Below are positions 7,786 to 15,046 of a stretch of 35,091 nt of DNA, in pieces. Position 1 is the first letter of the stretch; each line of letters opens with the position of its first letter. The stretch comes from JBASEY01 sp049652745 (GTDB taxonomy: Bacteria > CSSED10-310): positions 1-35,091 of the forward strand of contig JBASEY010000013.1 of NCBI GenBank assembly GCA_049652745.1. The letters run 5' to 3'. Both the position numbers and the translations under genes were made by a program. The notes beneath the pieces are model-generated. The model was given only the letters and a program-made list of their open reading frames with translations, made no database searches and was not told the origin of the DNA.

Positions 7786-9094
7786 TGACCATCTGTCCGC
7801 TCGGCAGCTTTATGCGTCGTTTTTGCGTGATCATTATGACATAACCATTGCGGCGTCAGGGGAAGAAGCGTTGCAAAAAGCCGCCGACAGCCCCTACGAC
7901 CTGTATATAACCGATCTGATCATGCCGGGAATGGACGGCATAACCTTTATTAAAAAACTGCGGAAAATTCATCCGGATGCCGGAGTCATCGTGTCGTCTC
8001 AAACCGAAGAAATCGATATGGCAGTTGCCGCTTTCAGACAAAAACCTCTGGAGTTTCTCAGAAAACCAATCCGGAAAACACTGTTGATCAATGCCATCGA
8101 ACGAAATCTCGAGTTGAATTCTTTGAGGGAAAACCTTTCGGCGCTGAGCACTTTTACCGGTCAAGACCCGTCCTGCCCTGAACCGGTGTTCGGTGTGTCG
8201 CAAAGAATGAAGGAGTTCTGGGAAAAAGTCAAAAAAGTCGCGACGATGCCGATGAACGCGGCTGTGATGATCACCGGTGAAAGCGGCTGCGGCAAGGAAG
8301 TCGTTGCCAGACAGATACACCGCTGGTCAAACAGAAGCGGTAAGCCGTTCATAGCGGTCAATTGCGGGCTGTTGACGAGGGAATTGGCCGCCAGTGAGCT
8401 GCTCGGCGTCGGCCGGGGTGTCGCCACCGGCGTTGAGCAAAGACAGGGTAAATTTGCGTTGGCTGACGGCGGCGCGATTTTTCTGGATGAAATCACCGAA
8501 TTGCCTTTGACCGTGCAGCCGATGCTGCTGCGCGTCCTGCAGGAACGCACCGTTACACCGGTCGGCGTCGAAAAAGAATTACCCGTCGATGTGATGGTGC
8601 TGACGGCAACGAACAAGAATATTGCGGAATGTATCCGAAACGGGTCGTTTCGAGAGGATCTGTTTTACAGGTTATCGACCGTGACGTTGGAAATACCTCC
8701 ATTGCGGCAGCGCCCGGAAGACATACCGGCTCTTCTGGAGCATTTATTTCGCCGCCACGGCGGTTCCGGCAGCGTGCCGATCGATAACGAAGAGCTCAAA
8801 ACATGGATGGATTACGATTGGCCGGGAAATGTCCGCCAGCTCGAAAATGCGCTGATCAATCGCGTGCTGATCGGGCTGCCTTTCAAACCGGAACACTCCG
8901 CGGCTGCGGCGTCATCATCACGGTCGGATATGATTGATTTGAACGAAAACATGTCCTGGGAAGACATCCGCGCCAAGGTGTTTACGCATGCCGTCGATCG
9001 GGCGGGCGGCAGCATTCGTGAGGCGGCCAGGATGCTGGGCATCCCTAAATCGACGTTGTGGGAATACATGCGGAAACAGCCGGCGTCGGATTGA
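7733..9094 (+). CDS. NtrC-type response regulator (receiver-AAA+-Fis HTH) with non-canonical GAFTGA loop
   Basis: This 453-residue regulator starts at a TTG inside the 3' end of the kinase gene. Residues ~12-125 are a receiver domain with LIVDDH and the phosphoacceptor Asp61 in YITDLIMPGMDG. The AAA+ sigma-54-activator domain has Walker A GESGCGKE (182-189), Walker B GGAIFLDEI and the sensor/Arg-finger segment FREDLFYRLS. The C-terminus is a Fis-type HTH (GSIREAARMLGIPKSTLWEY). The L1 loop that normally reads GAFTGA and touches sigma-54 is GVATGV here (229-234), so the key Phe is Ala. That change is known to cripple sigma-54 contact in model activators. The protein may work with a modified sigma factor or as an ordinary DNA-binding regulator. 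It is partnered with the FHA-kinase. Confidence 0.9.
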   Translation: MNSRDIQTRKNARILIVDDHLSARQLYASFLRDHYDITIAASGEEALQKAADSPYDLYITDLIMPGMDGITFIKKLRKIHPDAGVIVSSQTEEIDMAVAAFRQKPLEFLRKPIRKTLLINAIERNLELNSLRENLSALSTFTGQDPSCPEPVFGVSQRMKEFWEKVKKVATMPMNAAVMITGESGCGKEVVARQIHRWSNRSGKPFIAVNCGLLTRELAASELLGVGRGVATGVEQRQGKFALADGGAIFLDEITELPLTVQPMLLRVLQERTVTPVGVEKELPVDVMVLTATNKNIAECIRNGSFREDLFYRLSTVTLEIPPLRQRPEDIPALLEHLFRRHGGSGSVPIDNEELKTWMDYDWPGNVRQLENALINRVLIGLPFKPEHSAAAASSSRSDMIDLNENMSWEDIRAKVFTHAVDRAGGSIREAARMLGIPKSTLWEYMRKQPASD

Positions 9095-9161
9095 TCGAAA
9101 CAATGCATATAAAAGGTTTCAAATGCTTGAAGAGTCGTGTTGTCGGGAGTAATCTGGAGGC

Positions 9162-11150
9162 ATGAAAACCTCACGAGTGTTGGTCACCGGGTTCCAGGCG
9201 TTTGGAAAACACAACGTCAATTCATCGGAAATCCTGGTTCGGCGTCTTTCCAGTGAACCCTTTCAAAATATCCAGCTTGTCACGGCCATATTGCCGGTGA
9301 CGTGGCAGGGATGCGTCGATTTTTGCTCGGCGATTCGTGATATCAAGCGCTATGACGCTGTCCTGATGACAGGGCTGAACGCCGGCATTCGCTATGTCGC
9401 CCTGGAACAATACGCCGTCAATGTACAGCGATCGAAAAATCCCGACAATGCAGGGCTGTATCGGCGACGCAACACAGCAATCGTGCAGGGGGGGCCGGAC
9501 ATTGTGGAAAGCCGGCTGGATGTGTCGGCCATCGCTCATAAGATAACCCGAAAAGAGCTGCCTGTCAGGCCTTCATTCCATGCCGGAACCTTCATTTGCA
9601 ACACGCTGTACTATACGATGCTGCACAAAACCGAATCGACGAACGTGCCCGCGCTGTTCGTGCATCTGCCGGAAATCGAAAACTCGGAGATGGAAACGTC
9701 TCTTGTTGAAACTCTAAAATCGATTGTGTATGCCGTGTTGGCGAAAAGACGCTATCATACAATCAAGAAAACCGGTATCGATTCGATGCAGAAAGCGGAA
9801 AAATTTCTGTATTCGTTTGTCAATTACGAACGGAAAACAGGGGTTGTTTACTCTGAAACCAATTACAATCTCGATCGCTATCGACAATTTCTGGCCAAGC
9901 AGGACGATCCTCAGAACAGAGGGCGCAGTATCCATGTCGCCGGAACGAAAGGCAAAGGGTGTGTCTGCGCGATCATCGCATCGGTGTTGTCCGCAAACGG
10001 TTATAAAACCGGTTTATATACATCGCCGCACCTGGTGGATATTCGGGAGCGGTTTCGGTTGGACGGGAAAGCGATTTCCGAACGGGATTTCATTCGGCTG
10101 GCGGCATGGCAGGCGTCGATGATAGGGACAAAAAAAGATGCTTCCGGTCGGTCTTACCGGACGACTTTCGAGCTGTTGACGGCGATGGCATTCCAGTATT
10201 TTTCCGCGCGGAACACGGATTGGGATGTGTTTGAGACGGGTATGGGCGGTCGATTGGACTGCACAAACGTCGTCCATCCGATCGTGAGCGCGATTACGCG
10301 GGTCGATATCGATCACACGGATAGCTTGGGAGCGACTCGTTTGAAAATAGCCGGCGAAAAAGCGGGTATCATCAAGCCGGGAATACCCGTCGTTTTTGGG
10401 CGGCAGGCTCCGGTTGTCGCACGGTTTTTAAAGGCTTATGCGGATAATACGCCCACAAAAAGCATATTTTCGCTTTCTGAAATCCTGGTGAAAAATGTGG
10501 TTTTTACGCCTAATGGCACTCGGTTTTCCGTAAAAATACTTGGAAAATGGCATCATGGTTTCCAACTCGATCTGCCCGGTCTTTTTCAACTTGACAATTG
10601 CCGCCACGCATTGGCGGTTTTACAGTATCTTGCCGCGTCAAATCAGATCGAGCTCAAGATCGATGCACTGCGGGAAGGCATATCCCGAGTTCGGTGGCCG
10701 GGCCGCTTCATGGTGGTGGACGGGGAACGATTTCATGCCGGGCTGAAGGGATTGACGATTGTCGTTGACGGAGCCCACAATCGATACGCGGTCGGGACCT
10801 TGCTCCAAAGTGTGCGTCGGCTTTATCCCGATAGACCGATTACGGTGATTTTCGGTTGCTCGGCTAACAAGGATGCATCGGCGATGGTAAAAGAATTGTC
10901 GCCCTTCGTTAAAAGGATGATTGTCACGGCTTATCACAATCCTAGAGCCATGCCTGTGGATAAGCTGGAACGGATAGCGATACAGTATGGAATACCGGTT
11001 TCGATCGAGCCTGACGTGAAAAGCGCTGTAAATAATTTTAAAACAGGTATAATGGAGGACGAAATCGTTATCGTTACCGGGTCGTTGTATTTGGTGGGTG
11101 AAAGTCTTGAGCTGGCGGGATTGACAAAACGGTGTTTGAATATCTACTAG
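9162..11150 (+). CDS. Fusion: pyroglutamyl-peptidase I (C15) plus folylpolyglutamate/dihydrofolate synthase (FolC)
   Basis: One uninterrupted 662-residue frame joins two complete enzymes; CTGGAGG precedes the ATG. Residues 1-~200 match pyrrolidone-carboxylate peptidase: VTGFQAFGKHNVN, then ALEQYAVNV with Glu82, HAGTFICNTLYY with Cys146, and FVHLPEIE with His168, matching the known Glu-Cys-His triad in order and spacing. Residues ~209-662 match FolC/Mur-ligase proteins: HVAGTKGKG P-loop (258-266), GLYTSPHL, ETGMGGRLD, EKAGIIKPG, DGAHN (536-540), and a C-terminal ligase domain. The first removes N-terminal pyroglutamate from peptides; the second adds glutamate to folates. Met209 could be an internal start for a free FolC but lacks a clear ribosome binding site. 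It lies in a run with the regulator upstream and a nucleotidyltransferase 21 bases downstream. Confidence 0.9.
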   Translation: MKTSRVLVTGFQAFGKHNVNSSEILVRRLSSEPFQNIQLVTAILPVTWQGCVDFCSAIRDIKRYDAVLMTGLNAGIRYVALEQYAVNVQRSKNPDNAGLYRRRNTAIVQGGPDIVESRLDVSAIAHKITRKELPVRPSFHAGTFICNTLYYTMLHKTESTNVPALFVHLPEIENSEMETSLVETLKSIVYAVLAKRRYHTIKKTGIDSMQKAEKFLYSFVNYERKTGVVYSETNYNLDRYRQFLAKQDDPQNRGRSIHVAGTKGKGCVCAIIASVLSANGYKTGLYTSPHLVDIRERFRLDGKAISERDFIRLAAWQASMIGTKKDASGRSYRTTFELLTAMAFQYFSARNTDWDVFETGMGGRLDCTNVVHPIVSAITRVDIDHTDSLGATRLKIAGEKAGIIKPGIPVVFGRQAPVVARFLKAYADNTPTKSIFSLSEILVKNVVFTPNGTRFSVKILGKWHHGFQLDLPGLFQLDNCRHALAVLQYLAASNQIELKIDALREGISRVRWPGRFMVVDGERFHAGLKGLTIVVDGAHNRYAVGTLLQSVRRLYPDRPITVIFGCSANKDASAMVKELSPFVKRMIVTAYHNPRAMPVDKLERIAIQYGIPVSIEPDVKSAVNNFKTGIMEDEIVIVTGSLYLVGESLELAGLTKRCLNIY

Positions 11151-11171
11151 AAGGTTTAGGGCTGAAGTTGG

Positions 11172-12554
11172 ATGAATGGGAACACGAGTGAAAAGATCGA
11201 TGCGGTCATACTTGCCGGGACGCATCGGAACAAGAAACGCCTGATTTTCGATAAAAACAAAGCGTTTCTTGAGATCAAAGGCAAAGCGCTGGTCGCACAC
11301 GTGGCGCAAGTGTGTTTACAGTGTCCGCGTCTGGGCAAGGTCGTCGTTGTCGGGCCGAAAAATTCTTTGGAATCGACATTAAATGATTTATCCAATGATT
11401 ATCCCGATAAACTGATGATCGTCCAGCAACGCAGTCGAATGCTTGAAAATGTCTGGAATGGTTTTCTGGCGACATTCGACGACGGCAACAATCTCCCCGT
11501 CAACCGACGAATCGAAACCATGCTGCTTGGGGGGCTGTACCCTATTAAAAGACGCATTCATCTGAATATGTCGTTTTCAGTTTACAGCGCTGTAGCCGGC
11601 CTGATGGCTCGGAATGAACAGGATGTATTGGACAAAGAATCCGTTCTTTCGACAATGGAGCGCCGGTTCGATGAATTCAGAATACGGTTCGAACGGCATG
11701 AACGCTTCATGAGAAGAATGAATGTGGAAACACTGCTCGCCGAAGGCCTTATACTGATGGAGACGGAGACCGGCATTCGGTTTCGCGATCAGATGTTGTA
11801 TGAATATTTTGTCGAATGGGAAAAGCGGTTCAACAAAAAAATATTTATTACGGCTTGTGATGTTGCGTTAATAACGCCTGATGCCGTCACGGATTTCTTG
11901 GATCGATCCGACGATGTTTCAGGCGATTTTTTGATGGGTGTTTCATCTGAGGAGTTATTACGTCATTTTTACGCTGACAAAAACGGGAACAGAGGGATTA
12001 AAAGGCCGTATCTATCGTTGCGGGAGGCTCATATACGCGCCAACAACATGATTCTTGTGCGCCCGAACCGAGTTGGCAACAAAGAGCTTATCCAGCAGAG
12101 TTTCGGGATACGTAAAATGACGGAATGGCGGAACATACTGGCGTTGTTTTGGAAGCTTTTACGCTTGAGCAGTCGATTTCAAACGGTGCGGATGAGTTTT
12201 CTGCTTCAGTTGACGGCTGTATTGCGGAAATATGGTTTTGACTCTTTAGCTGAAAAGGTGCGTCGACGGATTCGAACGAAAGATTTTGAGCATCTTTTAA
12301 GCCGGATTTTCATGACGGGTCTGCGGTTGGTCGAAACGCCTTATTCGGGAGTGTCGCTGGACATCGATTCTGAAGACGACTACCGCAAGCTGGTCGAAAA
12401 CATAGACTATTGGGCTGGTGTGCAGGAAGAGATCGTTCGGTCATATCGGACCACTCCAGCCCCGGACGGGACGCTGATAGGGATTTTTACCGATGCTTAC
12501 GAAGACAAGGCCGTCCTGTCAGACGAATCATCAGCAGTGTCCACAGGGCTATAA
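11172..12554 (+). CDS. MobA-like NTP-transferase-fold protein with a large internal insertion
   Basis: The 460-residue protein opens with a nucleotidyltransferase-like signature (AVILAGTHRNKK, then NKAFLEIKGKALVAHV). The typical Gly-rich loop is changed to THRNKK. The fold resumes with KIFITACDVALITPDAV (probable metal Asp) and ends with LDIDSEDDYRKLVENI, a motif common at the end of MobA-like domains. Between residues ~100 and ~205 is an extra, mostly helical segment rich in Arg and Glu (RRFDEFRIRFERHERFMRR), and a second helical insert lies around 310-375. The sugar or cofactor substrate is not predictable. It is the last gene of the plus-strand run and overlaps the 3' end of the convergent GT2 gene by 68 bases. 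Confidence 0.72.
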   Translation: MNGNTSEKIDAVILAGTHRNKKRLIFDKNKAFLEIKGKALVAHVAQVCLQCPRLGKVVVVGPKNSLESTLNDLSNDYPDKLMIVQQRSRMLENVWNGFLATFDDGNNLPVNRRIETMLLGGLYPIKRRIHLNMSFSVYSAVAGLMARNEQDVLDKESVLSTMERRFDEFRIRFERHERFMRRMNVETLLAEGLILMETETGIRFRDQMLYEYFVEWEKRFNKKIFITACDVALITPDAVTDFLDRSDDVSGDFLMGVSSEELLRHFYADKNGNRGIKRPYLSLREAHIRANNMILVRPNRVGNKELIQQSFGIRKMTEWRNILALFWKLLRLSSRFQTVRMSFLLQLTAVLRKYGFDSLAEKVRRRIRTKDFEHLLSRIFMTGLRLVETPYSGVSLDIDSEDDYRKLVENIDYWAGVQEEIVRSYRTTPAPDGTLIGIFTDAYEDKAVLSDESSAVSTGL

Positions 12555-13203
12555 ACCCGTCTTTCCAGTTGATTTTTTTACCTTCTTCCAGCGATCGTGG
12601 ATTATAGTGGATCGGCGTTTCATAAATCGGTATGTTTCGCTTCAAAATTTTTCCGGTCACTTCCGGGCAAAATTCGAATCCCGGGCATTCAAGGTTCAAT
12701 GATTTCAGCAGTTCGGTTTCGAACATTTTATAGCAGGTCGGTTCATCGGTCAGTCGTGACCGAAAAAGCAGGTTGGTGAACCAAGTCACACCGCGGCCGC
12801 CCAGCCAATAGCGCAGGTAGGACATGGGTTGTTTACCCAGAATGCGTGAGCCGAAAACCACCTGGGCGTTCTTCTCATGCATCACATTCATTATCTTATG
12901 GTAATCATTCGGATCATACTCCAAATCACCGTCTTGGATAATGGTATAGATGCCGCGGGCATGGGGCAGCGCGGTTTGTATCGCCGCGCCTTTGCCTTTG
13001 TTTTGCGGATGCGTGAGCGCTCGAATGCGATCGTTGACGCGACGGGCAAGAATTTCGGGTGTTTTATCCGTCGATCCGTCATCGACCACGATGATCTCCT
13101 TGTCCATATCGACCGCCAGCACGCGATCCAAAATCGTGTCGATCGTTCGCTCCTCATTTAAAACCGGAATTATGACTGTCAGAAGTATGCCTTCGTTTTT
13201 CAT
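12487..13203 (-). CDS. Glycosyltransferase family 2, dolichol-phosphate-mannose-synthase-like
   Basis: I choose the ATG at 13203 (MKNEGILLTVIIPVLNEE), which begins right at the domain; a TTG at 13239 would add 12 residues. The protein is about 238 residues. GT-A motifs: VIIPVLNEE, VVDDGSTDKT, NKGKGAAIQTAL, then QDGDLEYDP with the metal-binding Asp pair. The tail PIHYNPRSLEEGKKINWKDG is typical of prokaryotic Dpm1-like enzymes that move a sugar from a nucleotide to a polyprenyl phosphate at the inner membrane face. It has no membrane anchor of its own. It diverges from the second GT2 at 13338, and its 3' end overlaps the nucleotidyltransferase gene tail to tail. Confidence 0.9.
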   Translation of the reverse strand: MKNEGILLTVIIPVLNEERTIDTILDRVLAVDMDKEIIVVDDGSTDKTPEILARRVNDRIRALTHPQNKGKGAAIQTALPHARGIYTIIQDGDLEYDPNDYHKIMNVMHEKNAQVVFGSRILGKQPMSYLRYWLGGRGVTWFTNLLFRSRLTDEPTCYKMFETELLKSLNLECPGFEFCPEVTGKILKRNIPIYETPIHYNPRSLEEGKKINWKDGFIALWTLLMIRLTGRPCLRKHR

Positions 13204-13337
13204 CTCTCGGAGATTAAACGCTCCAGGCGTCAGAGTCAAACAAATAAGCTCATCGTGAACGTTTCAAGCCTGAGCAGGTTGACACTTCTACGCTGCGTGA
13301 CTACCATATTCTGCCGTTCGACTATGGGAGGCTCTCG

Positions 13338-14054
13338 ATGCGACTATCAGTGGTAATGCCGGCATACAATGAAGCGGAAAACATCGAACAGACGGTTCGA
13401 AAGTGTTTTGACGTCGTTCAATCACTGGGTTTCAATGCCGAAGTTGTCGTATGTGATGACGGATCGAGAGACCGGACCGGCTCGATATTGAAAAATCTGC
13501 AGGCGGAGTTTTCCAGGCTTGTCGTTGTGACCCATAGCCCCAATCAGGGGTATGGAGCCGCAATGACGGCGGCAATAGCGGCATCGACAGGGGATATCGT
13601 GGCCAGTATCGATTCAGACGGTCAGTTCGATATAGCCGATTTGAGCAGCTTGTTACCGAAATTTACCGATCGACTGGATATGTTGACCGGTTATCGGACG
13701 GCCAAACAAGACACCTTCGTCAGAGTGTTCGGCGACCGCGTCATGAATCGATTGATCCGGCTGATGTTTGGAGTCGCTTATCGGGACACGAACTGTGCGT
13801 TCAAACTCTACCGGGGCGACTTTATCCGTTCTTTGAACCTGGAAGCGCGTGGATTTCAGTTGCCGACGGAAATTGTGCTGAAAGCTCATGCGTTGAATCA
13901 CACCATTGCCGAAGCGCCGGTCAGTCACCGCGAGCGGGAAGGGGGCGCGTCCAGCCTGGCCCCGTTCAAGACAGCGATGCACATGCTGCGTTTTTTATGT
14001 TATCTTCGCCGGAAAATCGTGTTACATAAGAAAGGTGTGTTACGGAGTCTATAA
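13338..14054 (+). CDS. Glycosyltransferase family 2, polyprenyl-phosphate-sugar-synthase-like
   Basis: GGGAGG precedes the ATG by about seven bases. This 238-residue GT-A enzyme shows VVMPAYNEAENIE, VVCDDGSRDRT, NQGYGAAMTAAI, SIDSDGQFD (DXD-type metal site) and a VSHREREGG region near the C-terminus. It belongs to the same broad Dpm-like group as the minus-strand GT2 but is clearly a different subfamily. It starts the cluster of tightly spaced genes GT2, sugar nucleotidyltransferase, carbamoyltransferase, parvulin and RlmKL: its TAA stop overlaps the next ATG by one base. A role in making a lipid-linked sugar for an envelope glycan is the likeliest reading. Confidence 0.9.
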   Translation: MRLSVVMPAYNEAENIEQTVRKCFDVVQSLGFNAEVVVCDDGSRDRTGSILKNLQAEFSRLVVVTHSPNQGYGAAMTAAIAASTGDIVASIDSDGQFDIADLSSLLPKFTDRLDMLTGYRTAKQDTFVRVFGDRVMNRLIRLMFGVAYRDTNCAFKLYRGDFIRSLNLEARGFQLPTEIVLKAHALNHTIAEAPVSHREREGGASSLAPFKTAMHMLRFLCYLRRKIVLHKKGVLRSL

Positions 14055-15046
14055 TGGATACTCACAGTGAACCGAAAAACAAAGACATTTACGGCGTTAT
14101 TCTGGCTGCCGGCGCAGGTGCGCGGATTCGACCGTTGAGCTTCGATATGCCGAAACCGCTGCTGCCGGTTTGCAACAGACCGGTGATCGCTCACCAAATC
14201 GACTATATGAAAGCGATCGGTATCAAAAAATTTCGGATAGTCGTGGGTCATTTGGGCAGGCATATCATGGAAGAATTTGGCAACGGCCAGGAACTGGGTG
14301 TCGAGATTCGCTATGTGATCCAGGAAAAACCTCTCGGAATCGCTCATGCCGTCTATCAATTGGAAGACGAACTGGATGGCCCGATGTTGATGTTTCTAGG
14401 CGACATTTTTTTTGTTCCTGACAACCTCGAGCGAATGATCCAAACATTTTATGAAAAACAAGCTGCCGCGGTTTTGGCTGTCAAGCTCGAATCGCGTCCT
14501 GAGATGATACGAAGAAATTTTGCCGTCACTCTTTCTGAAGACGGCACCGTGCAGAAGGTCGTCGAAAAACCCAGATATGTCAAAGACAACTTGAAAGGCT
14601 GCGGTATTTATCTGTTTGATATGCCCGTTTTCGATGCGATCAGACGCACGCCCAGAACGGCTATGCGTGATGAATACGAGATCACGACGGCGATACAGAT
14701 TTTGATCGATGACGGTTATGCGGTTTACCCGGAGAAAACCGTTGCCTGGGATATGAATATCACGGTCCCGGAGGATTTGCTGCTGTGTAATCTGCGTCTT
14801 TTGAACAGCATGGGGATGACCAGCCTGGTATCGGAAAAAGCGTCGGTCGCACCGGGCGCAAGAATCATAAACAGCGTCATCGGCCCGGGCGTCACCATCG
14901 AACATCCGATAACCGTTTCTCATTCACTGATCATGCCGGGAGCCTATTTGGGGGGAAAACACGATAGCGAATGGCAAATCATCACCGCCGAAACGGTGAT
15001 CAACTGTTCCGAATCCCGCAGCAGCAATCTTAAGGATCCATCATGA
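14054..15046 (+). CDS. Sugar-1-phosphate nucleotidyltransferase (NTP_transferase family)
   Basis: The start overlaps the previous stop by one base, showing translational coupling. The 330-residue protein has the sugar-nucleotidyltransferase signature VILAAGAGARIRPL (15-28) followed by PKPLLPV, then GHLGRHIMEEFG, EKPLGIAHAV and MFLGDIFF with the catalytic Asp, and later VVEKPRYVK. The last ~60 residues (SVAPGARIINSVIGPGVTI) look like a short left-handed beta-helix of hexapeptide repeats. This resembles glucose-1-phosphate thymidylyltransferase or mannose-1-phosphate guanylyltransferase homologues; the exact sugar and base are not determinable. It supplies an activated sugar, presumably to the neighbouring GT2. 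The last four bases overlap the carbamoyltransferase start. Confidence 0.88.
   Translation: MDTHSEPKNKDIYGVILAAGAGARIRPLSFDMPKPLLPVCNRPVIAHQIDYMKAIGIKKFRIVVGHLGRHIMEEFGNGQELGVEIRYVIQEKPLGIAHAVYQLEDELDGPMLMFLGDIFFVPDNLERMIQTFYEKQAAAVLAVKLESRPEMIRRNFAVTLSEDGTVQKVVEKPRYVKDNLKGCGIYLFDMPVFDAIRRTPRTAMRDEYEITTAIQILIDDGYAVYPEKTVAWDMNITVPEDLLLCNLRLLNSMGMTSLVSEKASVAPGARIINSVIGPGVTIEHPITVSHSLIMPGAYLGGKHDSEWQIITAETVINCSESRSSNLKDPS

Noticed and set aside
9750..9790. A frameshift or missed stop as the reason for the PCP-FolC fusion
   Set aside because: The frame is continuous with normal codon usage through the linker, no stop codon lies near the junction, and the internal Met209 has no ribosome binding site.
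10638..11309. 223-residue minus-strand frame opposite FolC
   Set aside because: It lies opposite conserved FolC motifs and shows no domain.
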